Shown: in pieces, positions 9,089-18,912 of the stretch | Layout: each line of letters begins with the position of its first letter | Position numbering within the stretch: position 1 is the stretch's first letter | Source: Roseovarius pelagicus | GTDB lineage: Bacteria; Pseudomonadota; Alphaproteobacteria; Rhodobacterales; Rhodobacteraceae | Reading direction: 5' to 3' | DNA: 64,000 nt | Assembly (NCBI RefSeq): GCF_025639885.1 | Contig: NZ_CP106738.1 | Location: 3,410,001 to 3,474,000 of the forward strand | The notes under the pieces: model-generated | The model's database searches: none | What the model was told of the DNA's origin: nothing | The model's input: the letters and a program-made list of their open reading frames with translations, nothing else | Program-made: the position numbers and the translations under genes

Positions 9089-9574
9089 GTGCAGGTCGTC
9101 AAGCAGCGCCGTGATGAGGCGTTGAACGCGCTGGTTTCTGGCGTGCCTTACATTGGATTTCTGGGAATCACCTTTGATCGGCGCGGGGACGAACTGACCG
9201 GCGTTCTGGCCTATCAGGATGCTCTGATCGGCAATCCTATTCTTCCCGCGCTTCACGGCGGTGCAACTGCGGCATTTTTGGAAGTGACGGCAATCATCAG
9301 CCTCAGTTGGTCAATGCTGTGGCCCGAAATCGAAAGCGGTGGGGCCGAGGCCGAGGCGCTGGCGGCGGGGCAGATGCCGCGCCTGCCTAAAACGATCGAT
9401 TTTACTGTGGACTACCTGCGAACGGGCCTGCCGCGCGATGCGTATGCACGGGCCAAGATCAATCGGTCGGGGCGGCGTTATGCGTCGGTGCATGTTGAGG
9501 CGTGGCAGGATAATCGTGACCGCGCGTTTGCGCAGGCAACGGGACATTTTCTGATGCCGCGCCGCGATGGCTGA
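9089..9574 (+). CDS. PaaI-family thioesterase, second copy; start uncertain, possible 5' frameshift
   Basis: A hotdog domain begins around VSGVPYIGFLGITF and runs to FAQATGHFLMPRR, with the PALHGGATAAFLE signature. The frame has no convincing start: GTG at 9089 is the first plausible codon. An excellent start (GGAGGG then ATG at 9054, overlapping the upstream stop) lies in another frame that ends after 23 codons. One extra base in the C6 run (about 9063-9068) would join that ATG to the hotdog frame and give 173 aa. So this is either a single-base deletion, a sequencing error, or use of the weak GTG. It overlaps the MATE gene by 8 bp. Confidence 0.75.
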   Translation: MQVVKQRRDEALNALVSGVPYIGFLGITFDRRGDELTGVLAYQDALIGNPILPALHGGATAAFLEVTAIISLSWSMLWPEIESGGAEAEALAAGQMPRLPKTIDFTVDYLRTGLPRDAYARAKINRSGRRYASVHVEAWQDNRDRAFAQATGHFLMPRRDG

Positions 9575-10898
9575 TAGTGTGGCAATTGCTGCCGGGCCCC
9601 TGACGCATATGCGCGTGTTGCGCATTGCGGGCCCCATCGTGATTTCCAACGCGACCGTTCCGATCCTCGGTGCCGTGGACACTGGTGTGGTGGGGCAGCT
9701 GGGTTTGGCTGCACCGATCGGCGCAGTCGGGATCGGCGCGATCATCCTCACGGCACTCTATTGGGTTTTCGGATTCCTGCGGATGGGTACCAGTGGGCTG
9801 ACCAGTCAGGCCAACGGTGCCGGCCAAACAGGTGAAGTCGCCGCTATGCTGACCCGATCTTTGATGATCGCGGCTGCGGGGGGCGTGGCCATCATCGCCC
9901 TGCAGTTACCGCTGTTCTGGGGGGCGTTCCGCATGGCCCCCGCCAGTGCTGAGGTCGAAACCCTTGCGCGCGACTATATGAATATTCGCGTTTGGAGTGC
10001 GCCAGCAATCATTGCGCTCTATGCCGTGACCGGCTGGCTGATTGCTTTGGAACGGACGGGCGCCGTTCTGATGATCCAAGTGCTGATGAACGGCGCAAAC
10101 ATCGTGCTGGATTTGTGGTTCGTCCTCGGCCTTGGTTGGGGCGTAGAGGGGGTGGCCTGGGCGACGTTTATCGCGGAATGGAGTGGATTGGCCTTGGGCC
10201 TGTGGTTTTGTCGGGCGGCGTTCAGAGTGCCTGCATGGCGTGATTGGGCGCGTGTATTTGATCCTGACCGGTTACGCCTGATTCTGGGGGTCAACGTAGA
10301 CATCCTGCTGCGGTCGCTGATGCTGGAGATGATCTTTGTCTCGTTCTTGTTTCTTGCCAGCGATTTCGGCGACGTGACGCTGGCGGCCAATCAGGTTCTG
10401 ATTCAGTTCTTGCATATCACCGCCTATGCGCTGGACGGGTTTGCCTTTGCCGCCGAGGCGCTGGTAGGTGCCGCTTTCGGGGCGCGTTCGATGACACGCG
10501 TGCGACGTGCATCGATCATAACCAGTATTTGGGGTGTTGGGTGCAGTGTGATGCTGATGATAGGGTTCTGGATTGTCGGCGTGTGGGGGATTTGGCTGAT
10601 GGCAAAAGCACCAGAAGTGCAGGCGGCGGCGCAAACCTATCTGCCTTATATGATCGTGGCACCGCTGCTGGGGGTTGCTGCCTGGATGCTCGACGGAATT
10701 TTCATCGGTGCGACGCGCACGCGCGACATGCGCAACATGATGGTAATCAGTGCTGTGATCTATGGTGTGGCGGTGCTGCTACTGGTGCCGAATTTCGGAA
10801 ATCACGGCCTCTGGATTGCGTTGCTCATATCCTTTGTCGTGCGCGGGCTGTCCTTGGGGGCACGCTATCCGGCGCTGGAACGCGCGGCAGACCCTTGA
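9567..10898 (+). CDS. MATE-family efflux transporter (DinF-like)
   Basis: A 443-aa integral membrane protein with 12 predicted transmembrane segments in two MatE repeats. It is close to the DinF branch, shown by the opening VLRIAGPIVISNATVPILG and the internal GADTG-like VDTGVVGQL segment. Such proteins export organic cations or toxic metabolites using Na+ or H+ gradients. The ATG overlaps the end of the thioesterase gene by 8 bp, so the three genes from 8623 appear translationally coupled. Substrate unknown. Confidence 0.92.
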   Translation: MADSVAIAAGPLTHMRVLRIAGPIVISNATVPILGAVDTGVVGQLGLAAPIGAVGIGAIILTALYWVFGFLRMGTSGLTSQANGAGQTGEVAAMLTRSLMIAAAGGVAIIALQLPLFWGAFRMAPASAEVETLARDYMNIRVWSAPAIIALYAVTGWLIALERTGAVLMIQVLMNGANIVLDLWFVLGLGWGVEGVAWATFIAEWSGLALGLWFCRAAFRVPAWRDWARVFDPDRLRLILGVNVDILLRSLMLEMIFVSFLFLASDFGDVTLAANQVLIQFLHITAYALDGFAFAAEALVGAAFGARSMTRVRRASIITSIWGVGCSVMLMIGFWIVGVWGIWLMAKAPEVQAAAQTYLPYMIVAPLLGVAAWMLDGIFIGATRTRDMRNMMVISAVIYGVAVLLLVPNFGNHGLWIALLISFVVRGLSLGARYPALERAADP

Positions 10899-10960
10899 GA
10901 TATTGCTCGCCACCCGGCGGGCCGTGCTAAGCTCCTGATCGGTAGCAAGGAGGGAACGGC

Positions 10961-11344
10961 ATGGATTTAGGAGCATTCTCGATCAGTCTCGCAGTCAAGA
11001 ATCTGACACGGTCGCGGGGGTTTTATGAGGCGCTGGGGTTCGCCGAGGCTGGCGGCTCGCCAGATCAGGGTTGGCTCATTTTACGTAATGGCGATACTGT
11101 GATCGGCCTTTTCGAAGGTATGTTTGAGGGCAACATCCTTACGTTTAATCCGGGCTGGGATCAGAGCGGCGCATCGAAACCCGCATTCTCTGACATTCGA
11201 ACGATCGAGGCGCGATTGAAAAAGGCGGGGCTGAAAATCGAGCGCGAGACTGGCGGCGGAACCGGGCCAGCCAGCCTGATCCTGCGCGACCCCGACGGTA
11301 ACTCGGTGATGCTGGATCAGCATGTGGATGCACCGGACGATTGA
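10961..11344 (+). CDS. VOC-family (glyoxalase-like) protein
   Basis: A 127-aa vicinal-oxygen-chelate protein with paired beta-alpha-beta-beta-beta modules: SLAVKNLTRSRGFYEALGF at the start and LILRDPDGNSVMLDQH at the end. Members bind a divalent metal and include lyases, dioxygenases and resistance proteins. The residues seen do not settle which applies here. It has a very strong ribosome-binding site (AAGGAGGGAA) 7 bp before the ATG. The next gene is convergent with a 14-bp gap. Confidence 0.88.
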   Translation: MDLGAFSISLAVKNLTRSRGFYEALGFAEAGGSPDQGWLILRNGDTVIGLFEGMFEGNILTFNPGWDQSGASKPAFSDIRTIEARLKKAGLKIERETGGGTGPASLILRDPDGNSVMLDQHVDAPDD

Positions 11345-11358
11345 CTGCCTCGCGGCGG

Positions 11359-12981
11359 CTAGTCCGTGGTGCGCAGGCGCGAGTGCTGCACCAGCAGGAT
11401 CGTCAGCAAGGGCAGAACAAATCCCAGAACACCGGCAGTAATCAGCACCCAACCAAGTTGGCTGTAATCGGCGGGTATCTCGACCACGCCTGTGGTGTCT
11501 GTAACCTCGCGGCTGACCACGAAAATCTGATTCAGATATTTCGTTGCCAGCGAACTGGCTGAAAGGGCCAGATTGGTGAATGATGCCATGACGGCAAAGA
11601 ACGTTGCCTTGAGGTTATCAGGGGCATTGCGCGCGATCCAGGCCAGCATCGGAATGAGCGCGATCTGGCTGAGCGGGGATTCCGCTGCGGTATCCAGCAC
11701 CGCGATGAAACGTGCATCAATCAGCCCGCCGGTCAGCGGGGCGGTGATGTCTTGTACCCCGTAGTAAAGTGCGATGTTGGGCAGGGCGAGCAGACCCGCT
11801 GCGATCGTGAGGATCAGATAGACCTGCGTCAGCCGCCGCTGGGCCATGAACGGGCGCAGGACAATCATTGCGGCAAGCGTCAGCGCAGCTGCAACCAGTT
11901 GCAGCACCGATAGGAATTGCGGATCGAACCCCAACTCGTCAATGGTGAACCAAGTGGCCCCTTGGCCGGGTAAAGGGACGGCACGAAAGACAAAAATGAT
12001 CAGAGCCGTGCCTAGCAGCATACGAGCCTGTGCGGCTGGCAAGCTGCGCATCAGTTGCCGCATTAGTGTCAGCACGATCGCCATCGAGCCGACAAAAACG
12101 ATTTCCTGTGCAAAGGGCACGTTCAGCAGGCCGACGGTTAACGACAATGCAACGAAGGCGCCGCCGCCGATAAAATACCACGGGTTTACCTGCGTTGGTG
12201 GTCCGGGCCGGTCGATCAGGCGTTGGGTATCACGCCCGGCTCGCGCTGCGCGGTGGATGGCGCGCCGTCGCTGTACGGATGCGAGGATCACGCCCGAGAC
12301 TGAAATCAGCGGCACCATCATCGCGATGAGGTAGATCTCGGCATAGACCTCTGCCTTGGCTGCTTGTGGCAACGTGTCGACGTCGTCGAAGGCCACGATG
12401 TTGATCAGGGCGACGATCAGGGTCCCGCCGATCAGCGCGATGCGCCCCAGCATCTGCATTGTCGTGTGCATGGCCCGCAATGTGTCTTCGTCCAGAGGGG
12501 TGCCATCCGGGCCACGTCGTGGCACGGCCTCGACCGACATCGCGTCGGCAACCGCGTCCTGCAACACCAAGCCACAGGGTGCCAGCAATGTTGACGCGAC
12601 ATACCATGCCTCTACCGGCAGTAATGCGCCCATGGCCTCTGGTGCCGTGATCAACAGATACATGATGGTGAAACTGCCCGCGACCAGCCCCGCCCCGAGA
12701 TAGAGCAGCAGCCATTTCCAACGCCATATGATATCCACCAGATGCCCCAGCGGCATTTTCAAGGCCCAAGGCAATCCCGCCCAAAAGGTCAACCCGGCGA
12801 GGAACGCGGCAGAGAGGCCTAGATACTCCTTGACGAAAAACACGCCGACGATCGTGGTCAGGGTTGAAACACCATAAGCAAGGTAGACCATCAGCGGCGG
12901 CAGGAATGACCAGCGCATCTGTCGAAAGAGGTCAAACAGCACCGTATCGAGCCAGCGACCGGTGCTTTGGGCGAATGTCAT
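11359..12981 (-). CDS. MFS / BT1-like membrane transporter
   Basis: A 540-aa polytopic protein with about 12-14 hydrophobic segments. An N-terminal LPWALKMPLGHLVDIIW motif resembles the loop-2 motif of MFS carriers, in the form seen in folate-biopterin (BT1) type proteins. A long cytoplasmic loop (SVEAVPRRGPDGTPLDE and following) lies between the sixth helix and the next block. It ends beside, and convergent with, the VOC gene. Direction and substrate cannot be inferred. Confidence 0.85.
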   Translation of the reverse strand: MTFAQSTGRWLDTVLFDLFRQMRWSFLPPLMVYLAYGVSTLTTIVGVFFVKEYLGLSAAFLAGLTFWAGLPWALKMPLGHLVDIIWRWKWLLLYLGAGLVAGSFTIMYLLITAPEAMGALLPVEAWYVASTLLAPCGLVLQDAVADAMSVEAVPRRGPDGTPLDEDTLRAMHTTMQMLGRIALIGGTLIVALINIVAFDDVDTLPQAAKAEVYAEIYLIAMMVPLISVSGVILASVQRRRAIHRAARAGRDTQRLIDRPGPPTQVNPWYFIGGGAFVALSLTVGLLNVPFAQEIVFVGSMAIVLTLMRQLMRSLPAAQARMLLGTALIIFVFRAVPLPGQGATWFTIDELGFDPQFLSVLQLVAAALTLAAMIVLRPFMAQRRLTQVYLILTIAAGLLALPNIALYYGVQDITAPLTGGLIDARFIAVLDTAAESPLSQIALIPMLAWIARNAPDNLKATFFAVMASFTNLALSASSLATKYLNQIFVVSREVTDTTGVVEIPADYSQLGWVLITAGVLGFVLPLLTILLVQHSRLRTTD

Positions 12982-13066
12982 GGTTTTAGGTATCTCATTA
13001 ACATTGGCACGGATTTAGGCTCATCGAGACGCATTGCAAGCTGCCCGATTGACGGTCGTCCGGTCG

Positions 13067-13408
13067 TCACAACAGGCGCAGCAGGTCTTCGGACGGACGC
13101 CCGATCGCTGCGGCTGTGTCGGTAAATGCGATAGGGCGTTCGATCAGTTTTGGATGTGCGGCCATTGCGGCAAAGAGATCGTTTTCGGCGTCGGACAGGC
13201 TTAGTCCCAACTCGCGGAACTGGGCCTCTGTCGGACGCAACATGTCAGCCAAGGGGCGTTCCAGCAGCGCATGAACCGAACGCAGCTCTGCCTCTGTTGG
13301 GGCATCTTCCAGATACTTCCGCACAGTCAGCTGAACGCCGCGCGCCTCCAACAATGCCAGACCGGCGCGTGACTTTGAACAGCGCGGATTGTGCCAATAC
13401 GTGATCAT
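13067..13408 (-). CDS. arsC: ArsC-family arsenate reductase (glutaredoxin type)
   Basis: A 113-aa thioredoxin-fold ArsC protein. The N-terminal [11 protein letters not shown] motif carries the nucleophilic cysteine, and the C-terminal LIERP and IGRP segments carry the expected arginines. The start at 13408 overlaps the pyrD stop (ATGA) and has an AGAAG-type ribosome-binding site. An ATG two codons earlier is also possible. No other arsenic genes are nearby, so a general redox role like YfgD proteins is as likely as arsenate detoxification. Confidence 0.88.
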   Translation of the reverse strand: MITYWHNPRCSKSRAGLALLEARGVQLTVRKYLEDAPTEAELRSVHALLERPLADMLRPTEAQFRELGLSLSDAENDLFAAMAAHPKLIERPIAFTDTAAAIGRPSEDLLRLL

Positions 13409-14463
13409 AGCCATTCTTCTCGTTTTGTGGCGACCGCAGCCGCGACCGATGTGTACCCATCGGCCTCAAGCAACCGGTCCAGTCCAGCGGTAATGCGTGG
13501 GACCAGCGACAAGCCTTCGTAAACCAGTGCAGAGTAAAGTTGTACCGCAGAGGCCCCGGCGCAAATCTTGGCATAGGCGTCCTCGGCGTTGGCGATCCCG
13601 CCGACGCCGATCAGAGGGATGTTCCCCTCGGTCAGCTTCGATAACTGTGCCAGAACGCGAGTGGACTTGGCAAAGAGCGGCGCGCCCGACAGGCCGCCCT
13701 TTTCGTCACGGGCGGTATCCGTCAACCCGTTACGATCCAGTGTCGTGTTGGTAGCGATGATACCATCGAGAGCGGAAATCCTTGCCACTTCGGCGATTTC
13801 TGCTAGCTCGGCTTCGTTCAGATCAGGCGCGATCTTGAGAAAAATCGGGATAGGCCGCTCCAGCCAATCGCGCACTTCCATCACACCTGCCAATAGGGTG
13901 GTCAGCGCCGCTGTCCCTTGTAGATCGCGCAGCTTTTCCGTGTTGGGAGAAGAGACGTTGACCGTCGCGAAATCAAGATGCCGACCGCAATGGGCCAAGA
14001 CACGGGCGAAATCATCGGCCCGGTCGGCGCTGTCCTTGTTCGCGCCTAGGTTCAGACCGATCACGGCACCTCTGGGGCGTTTGGCCAGCCGTTCTTCGGC
14101 GGCGTCCATTCCAGCATTGTTAAATCCGAAACGGTTGATCACTGCGCGGTCATTGCGCAGACGGAACAGACGCGGACGCGGATTGCCGGATTGTGCGTGA
14201 GGGGTTACCGCGCCGACTTCGATCATGCCGAAGCCCGCACGCGACAGCGGTTCCAATGTCTCGGCGTTCTTGTCAAACCCGGCGGCAAGGCCAACAGGAT
14301 TAGGCAAAGTCATCCCGGCAACCTCAGTCCTCAGACGTGTGCTGGTGATCTGGCCGGGCAGGGGCACCAGACCGAGGCGCAGCGCCCTAAGGGCCAAACC
14401 ATGCGCCCGCTCCGGGTCGCACCGGTGCAGCAGTCCAAGCCCGAGACGTTCCAGCCTGTTCAT
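13405..14463 (-). CDS. pyrD: Dihydroorotate dehydrogenase (quinone), class 2
   Basis: A 352-aa membrane-associated FMN enzyme that oxidises dihydroorotate to orotate in pyrimidine synthesis and passes electrons to quinone. Visible motifs are GLAAGFDKN (residues near 60), [17 protein letters not shown] with the catalytic serine region, and the FMN phosphate loop [14 protein letters not shown]. The N-terminal amphipathic extension marks class 2. The ATG at 14463 overlaps the stop of the DUF952 gene (ATGA), so the DUF952-pyrD-arsC genes are coupled. The upstream open frame before this ATG is antisense noise. Confidence 0.96.
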   Translation of the reverse strand: MNRLERLGLGLLHRCDPERAHGLALRALRLGLVPLPGQITSTRLRTEVAGMTLPNPVGLAAGFDKNAETLEPLSRAGFGMIEVGAVTPHAQSGNPRPRLFRLRNDRAVINRFGFNNAGMDAAEERLAKRPRGAVIGLNLGANKDSADRADDFARVLAHCGRHLDFATVNVSSPNTEKLRDLQGTAALTTLLAGVMEVRDWLERPIPIFLKIAPDLNEAELAEIAEVARISALDGIIATNTTLDRNGLTDTARDEKGGLSGAPLFAKSTRVLAQLSKLTEGNIPLIGVGGIANAEDAYAKICAGASAVQLYSALVYEGLSLVPRITAGLDRLLEADGYTSVAAAVATKREEWL

Positions 14464-14798
14464 TCGACACCGGGCGGAAACTGATGTTGACCGTCCGCCA
14501 GTGGCAGCGGCTGTGCCCATGACACATCGGACAGACGTAGCTCGCGGTAGAGATGTGGAAAGAGTGCCCCACCGCGAGAGGGTTCCCATCGCAGATCATC
14601 CCCCAGCCGGTCGGTTTCAACGCCTAGCAGCATCAGGCCGTCTTCCCCTGCAAAATGCTTGGCTGCCGTTTCGGCGGCTTGCGCGGGTGTCGAAAAATGC
14701 ACGAACCCATCGGCCAGATCGACAGGCGCTCCGTCGCTTTGACCGTTGGCGCGTAAATCGGCCCATTCGGGCGCGCGAAAAATCTTGTAAATGATCAT
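14460..14798 (-). CDS. DUF952 family protein
   Basis: A 112-aa protein starting [15 protein letters not shown] and containing the [20 protein letters not shown] segment typical of DUF952, a small alpha/beta family of unknown function found next to pyrD in many Rhodobacterales. Although the frame is open up to 15068, homologous sequence begins only at the ATG at 14798. Its stop overlaps the pyrD start. It is divergent from the 5'-nucleotidase gene, with a 118-bp shared upstream region. Confidence 0.88.
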   Translation of the reverse strand: MIIYKIFRAPEWADLRANGQSDGAPVDLADGFVHFSTPAQAAETAAKHFAGEDGLMLLGVETDRLGDDLRWEPSRGGALFPHLYRELRLSDVSWAQPLPLADGQHQFPPGVE

Positions 14799-14916
14799 GG
14801 CCGGGTGATGCCCGCCTGCGCGCGCGCGGTCAAGCATAGATAGGTTTGACGCCGCACGCGTGACAGGGCACGATTGTCCGGCATACTCGTGTCCTCTGTT
14901 GCCAAGGAGACTGCCA

Positions 14917-16482
14917 ATGATCCGCCCCCTAATGACCGCAGCCGTGTTAAGCTTTGTGACGTTGCCTGCATGGGCGCAGGACCGCCTGACCATTCTGCAC
15001 ACCAACGATTTCCATTCCCGTTTCGAACCGATCAACAAATACGATTCGACGTGCAAGCCGGAGGACAACGTCGAGGGGAAATGCTTTGGTGGTACCGCCC
15101 GGTTGATTACCGCGATTCAGGCCGCCCGCGCTGCATCCGACGCGCCGGTGATCCTTGTCGATGGTGGCGATCAGTTTCAGGGAACCCTGTTTTACACTTA
15201 TTACAAGGGTCAACTGGCCGCAGAAATGATGAATTTGCTCGGCTATGATGCAATGACCGTCGGCAATCACGAGTTCGACGATGGCCCAGAAGTGTTGCGC
15301 GGGTTTGTGGATGCTGTGGAATTTCCCGTACTGATGTCCAATGCCGATGTTTCGGCCGAGCCTTTTCTGGCGGACAAGATCGCCAAGTCGATCGTGATTG
15401 AGCGTGCTGGTATGACAGTGGGCCTAATCGGTCTGACGCCGCAAAACACTGATGAGCTGGCCACGCCCGGCCCCAATGTCACGTTTTCCGACCCGGTTGC
15501 CGCCGTACAGACCGAAGTGGATCGACTGACCGATGCGGGCATCACCCGCATCATCGTCTTGTCCCACAGCGGATATGGCGTTGATCAGCACGTTGCACGC
15601 GAGACGACAGGCGTGGACGTCATCGTCGGTGGACATTCCAACACCTATCTGCATCCGACTGACCCCGACGCCGAAGGATCCTACCCCACGATGATTGGCG
15701 ATACGGCAATCGTGCAGGCCTATGCCTATGGCAAGTTCCTCGGCGCGCTTGATGTGACTTTTGACAAGGCCGGCAATGTCGTCACCGCGACAGGGACGCC
15801 GCAACTGATTGATGCGGATGTTTCCGAAAATGCCGATGTGCTGGCGCGCCTGACAGAGGCCGCCGCACCGCTGGAGGCAATCAGGAACAAGGTCGTGGCA
15901 GAAACATCCAGCGCCATCGGCGGTGATCGCGACGCCTGCCGTAGCGGGCCATGCGAGATGGGCATCGCCGTTGCTGAGGCGATGTTGGAACGGGTCAAGG
16001 ATCAGGGCATTGAGATCGCATTGCAAAACGGCGGTGGCGTTCGCGCTGGCATTGATGCGGGCCCTGTTACCATGGGCGAAGTTCTGACCGTACTACCATT
16101 CCAGAACACACTCTCGACCTTTCGCGTGACCGGAGCCGAGGTGCGGGCGGCGCTGGAAAACGGGCTGAGCCAAGTCGAGGAGGGCGCAGGTCGGTTTCCA
16201 CAGGTGGCGGGGATGAGCGTGACCTATGATCCCTCTGCCGCGCCCGGTAACCGGGTGCGGGAGGTGACAGTAGCTGGTGTCGCGCTCGATCCAGATCGAC
16301 TTTACGGGATGGTCTCGAACAACTATCTGCGCAACGGTGGAGATGGCTATTCAGTGTTGAAAGACGCGCGCGATCCTTATGATTACGGTCCCGATGTCGC
16401 GGATGTGTTGGCTGAATACCTTGCACAGCGCATTCCATTCTCTCCGACTGTGGATGATCGTGTCCGCACGGTTTCCGAGTGA
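14917..16482 (+). CDS. Periplasmic bifunctional metallophosphatase / 5'-nucleotidase
   Basis: A 521-aa secreted enzyme with a 20-residue signal peptide ending PAWA. The metallophosphatase domain shows LTILHTNDFHSRF, DGGDQFQGT, VGNHEFDDG and GGHSNT, the dinuclear metal ligands of the UshA family. The C-terminal nucleotidase domain has ALQNGGGVRAGI and NNYLRNGGDGY substrate-binding loops. It should release phosphate and nucleosides from nucleotides in the periplasm. The ATG at 14917 has AAGGAGA 7 bp upstream. It stands alone and divergent from the DUF952-pyrD genes. Confidence 0.93.
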   Translation: MIRPLMTAAVLSFVTLPAWAQDRLTILHTNDFHSRFEPINKYDSTCKPEDNVEGKCFGGTARLITAIQAARAASDAPVILVDGGDQFQGTLFYTYYKGQLAAEMMNLLGYDAMTVGNHEFDDGPEVLRGFVDAVEFPVLMSNADVSAEPFLADKIAKSIVIERAGMTVGLIGLTPQNTDELATPGPNVTFSDPVAAVQTEVDRLTDAGITRIIVLSHSGYGVDQHVARETTGVDVIVGGHSNTYLHPTDPDAEGSYPTMIGDTAIVQAYAYGKFLGALDVTFDKAGNVVTATGTPQLIDADVSENADVLARLTEAAAPLEAIRNKVVAETSSAIGGDRDACRSGPCEMGIAVAEAMLERVKDQGIEIALQNGGGVRAGIDAGPVTMGEVLTVLPFQNTLSTFRVTGAEVRAALENGLSQVEEGAGRFPQVAGMSVTYDPSAAPGNRVREVTVAGVALDPDRLYGMVSNNYLRNGGDGYSVLKDARDPYDYGPDVADVLAEYLAQRIPFSPTVDDRVRTVSE

Positions 16483-16545
16483 CATCATGGGTCTCAATGT
16501 TTCCAACATACTCAATGCAATCCGTCGCAAAGGCCAAATACCAAC

Positions 16546-17739
16546 ATGAATCAGGTCAAAGGCCAGTACGAGGCATATCCGTACCCAGAGCGCGACCCCA
16601 AGGATGAGGCCAAGCGCCTGATCACCGGGTCGCCCTCGCACCCGCTGGAAATCGACCATTTTGTATTCGGCGGGCAGCGCGACTGGTCAAAACCGTTGCG
16701 TGCCCTCGTGGCGGGGGGCGGCACCGGGGACGGGCTGATCCAACTGGCACAGCTGATGGCGCAGGCGGGGAAACCCTGCGATATCACCTATGTGGATCTG
16801 TCGAGCGCATCGCGTAAGGTGGCCGAGGCGCGGGCACGTGCACGCGGGCTGACGGGGATCAAGTTCATCACCGGCAGTCTGATGGATGCGCCTGACCTCG
16901 GGTCCTTTGACTATATTGATTGCTGTGGTGTGCTGCACCATCTGCCCGACCCCGTGGCCGGTTTCGCAGCGTTACGGGCGGCTTTGGCTCCGGGCGGCGG
17001 GCTGGGGTTCATGGTTTACGCGCCCTACGGCCGATCCGGCGTATATCCGCTGCAAGAGGCGTTCGGCGCGCTGTTAGAAGGCCAGTCACCACAGCAACGT
17101 CTGAAGGCCGCGCGCAAAATTATGGAAACACTGCCCGAGGGCCATCCTTTTGCGGGCAACCGAAATGTCGTAGACCACAAAAACAGCGATGCGGGGTTCT
17201 ATGACCTGCTGCTGCATTCGCAAGACCGCGCTTTTTCGGTGCCCGATTTGCTGCAAACGCTGGAACAGGGGGGCTGGGCTCTTAGCGGGTTCGCCATGCC
17301 TGCCCTCTATCAGTTGGACCGCCTGACCGAGGTGCCCGATCACCTCGACATGCCGGCGCAGATGGCCATAGCGGAAAAGCTGCGCGGCACGATCAAGACC
17401 CATGTGGGTTATGCCGTGGCGTCTGACGCGCCGGTGTTGCCCGCATCGGGAAAGAACCGCGCGCTTGTCCCGCATATTCGCGGGATCGCAGCGCAAAAGC
17501 TGGCTCAGGGTCTTGCACAGGGGCAGCGTCCCAAACTGGCCTATCCGGGAACCAAAAGCCATCTGTCTTTGGGCCGTGAGTCCGCGCCGCTGATCGGGGC
17601 GATCAATGGTCGCCGGTCATTGGCCGAGATCGCAGCCGCCGCGCGACTTGATCCCATCGGGATGGGTGCGCAATGGGGCCGGATCGAGCGAGAGTTGGTC
17701 AGCTGGGGCATGCTGCATTACTCGGGCATCCTACGCTAG
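16546..17739 (+). CDS. Class I SAM-dependent methyltransferase with C-terminal extension
   Basis: A 397-aa protein. The Rossmann methyltransferase core covers about residues 40-180: AdoMet motif ALVAGGGTGDG (53-63), acidic ITYVDLSSAS, then CCGVLHHLPDP. The remaining 200 residues are an extension ending in a winged-helix-like region (NGRRSLAEIAAAARLDP). The N-terminal QYEAYPYPERDP motif is typical of a group of multi-domain methyltransferases in marine alphaproteobacteria. Substrate unknown. It is unlinked to the nucleotidase gene apart from orientation. Confidence 0.88.
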   Translation: MNQVKGQYEAYPYPERDPKDEAKRLITGSPSHPLEIDHFVFGGQRDWSKPLRALVAGGGTGDGLIQLAQLMAQAGKPCDITYVDLSSASRKVAEARARARGLTGIKFITGSLMDAPDLGSFDYIDCCGVLHHLPDPVAGFAALRAALAPGGGLGFMVYAPYGRSGVYPLQEAFGALLEGQSPQQRLKAARKIMETLPEGHPFAGNRNVVDHKNSDAGFYDLLLHSQDRAFSVPDLLQTLEQGGWALSGFAMPALYQLDRLTEVPDHLDMPAQMAIAEKLRGTIKTHVGYAVASDAPVLPASGKNRALVPHIRGIAAQKLAQGLAQGQRPKLAYPGTKSHLSLGRESAPLIGAINGRRSLAEIAAAARLDPIGMGAQWGRIERELVSWGMLHYSGILR

Positions 17740-17817
17740 AGAGGCGTACGGCTGAGGCGCTGCCCGCAGGGCATGTCGTCTTTTTAGGCGCAAGTTCCGC
17801 GACCGGCGGTGAGAGGG

Positions 17818-18357
17818 TCAGTCCCCTTCGAACGCGCAGAGAACATGCACGTCCATGCCCATCGCTTCAAGCCGGGCGCGCCCGCCCAGATCCGGCAAGT
17901 CGACGACAAAGGCGCAGCCGGCAATCTTGCCTCCCAGCCGTTCGATCAGGCGAATGCCCGCTTCGGCGGTGCCGCCAGTGGCCAGCAGATCATCGACCAG
18001 CAGGATCGTTTCACCGGCCTCGATCGCGTCATCGTGGAGCTCGACCGTCGCGTTGCCATATTCCAATTGATAGTCCTGCGAAATCGTGCGGCCGGGTAGC
18101 TTTCCCGCCTTGCGTACCGGCACGAAACCGGTGCCGAGTTGGTGCGCCACCGCGCCGCCAAGGATGAAGCCGCGCGCCTCCAGACCGACAACCTTATCAA
18201 TCCGCAACCCGGCATAGGGGTGCAACAACTGGTCGATGGCCATGCGGAACCCACGCGGATCGGCAAAGAGCGTGGTCACATCGCGGAACATGATGCCCTC
18301 ATGGGGGAAGTCAGGGATCGTACGGATGTAGTCCTGAATCGTCCGGGTCGCTGGCAT
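17818..18357 (-). CDS. apt: Adenine phosphoribosyltransferase
   Basis: A 179-aa type I phosphoribosyltransferase that converts adenine and PRPP to AMP. The PRPP loop [19 protein letters not shown] and the N-terminal [12 protein letters not shown] segment are diagnostic, and the length is normal. The upstream in-frame extension to 18423 lacks homology, so the ATG at 18357 is used. It closes a minus-strand run that begins with mtnP, whose product is adenine, so the two steps of methylthioadenosine salvage are physically linked. Confidence 0.96.
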   Translation of the reverse strand: MPATRTIQDYIRTIPDFPHEGIMFRDVTTLFADPRGFRMAIDQLLHPYAGLRIDKVVGLEARGFILGGAVAHQLGTGFVPVRKAGKLPGRTISQDYQLEYGNATVELHDDAIEAGETILLVDDLLATGGTAEAGIRLIERLGGKIAGCAFVVDLPDLGGRARLEAMGMDVHVLCAFEGD

Positions 18358-18438
18358 TATCTGGGCCTTTTGTTTGAATTCGCTCTGGCCCGACGGTGTG
18401 GCCGATCCGCTGCGCGCATGCAAGAGTCGGCTGTCGCG

Positions 18439-18912
18439 CTACCACAGGTGCGGTTTCGAGACCATGAGCCAAAACACCACCAACAATGCGCCGAAGGCAG
18501 GCCAGCCCAGACAAAACCAGATGCGATAGGCGCGCCAAACACGGGCTGGCAGAGCCGTACCCTCGCGTACTGCGTGGGCGGCCATGTTCCGAATGCGGAT
18601 TTGTAGTATCGCGACCGGCAGCCAGCACGAGAAGGCCAGAATATAGAGAACGATAGCCAATTGCAGCCAAGGCTGGCTGAGCGAGTGCCCCTGCAGATGA
18701 ACCAGCCAAAGCCCTGTGGCCAGTTGCATCACTCCTGCAGGTATCGTGAAAAACCAATCAGCCAGTACCACTGCTGTTGCAACATCTGCCACGGTTTCGG
18801 TGCGTCGGGTACGCATTGCCAAGACCATCTGAAACGCGGTGCCAATCCCGGTGCCAAAGAGCACGGTCGCGCTGATGATATGCATCCATTTTGCAATGAA
18901 GTAAGGATCCAT
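18439..18912 (-). CDS. DUF2269 family integral membrane protein
   Basis: A 157-aa protein with four predicted transmembrane helices (KWMHIISATVLFGTGIGTAF; a second around LADWFFTIPAGVMQLATGLW; LAIVLYILAFSCWLPVAI; WFCLGWPAFGALLVVFWLMV). Pattern and length fit DUF2269, a family often found beside DoxX-like epimerase genes. It directly abuts the SDR-DoxX gene (start 18912, upstream stop at 18913). Function unknown. Confidence 0.85.
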   Translation of the reverse strand: MDPYFIAKWMHIISATVLFGTGIGTAFQMVLAMRTRRTETVADVATAVVLADWFFTIPAGVMQLATGLWLVHLQGHSLSQPWLQLAIVLYILAFSCWLPVAILQIRIRNMAAHAVREGTALPARVWRAYRIWFCLGWPAFGALLVVFWLMVSKPHLW

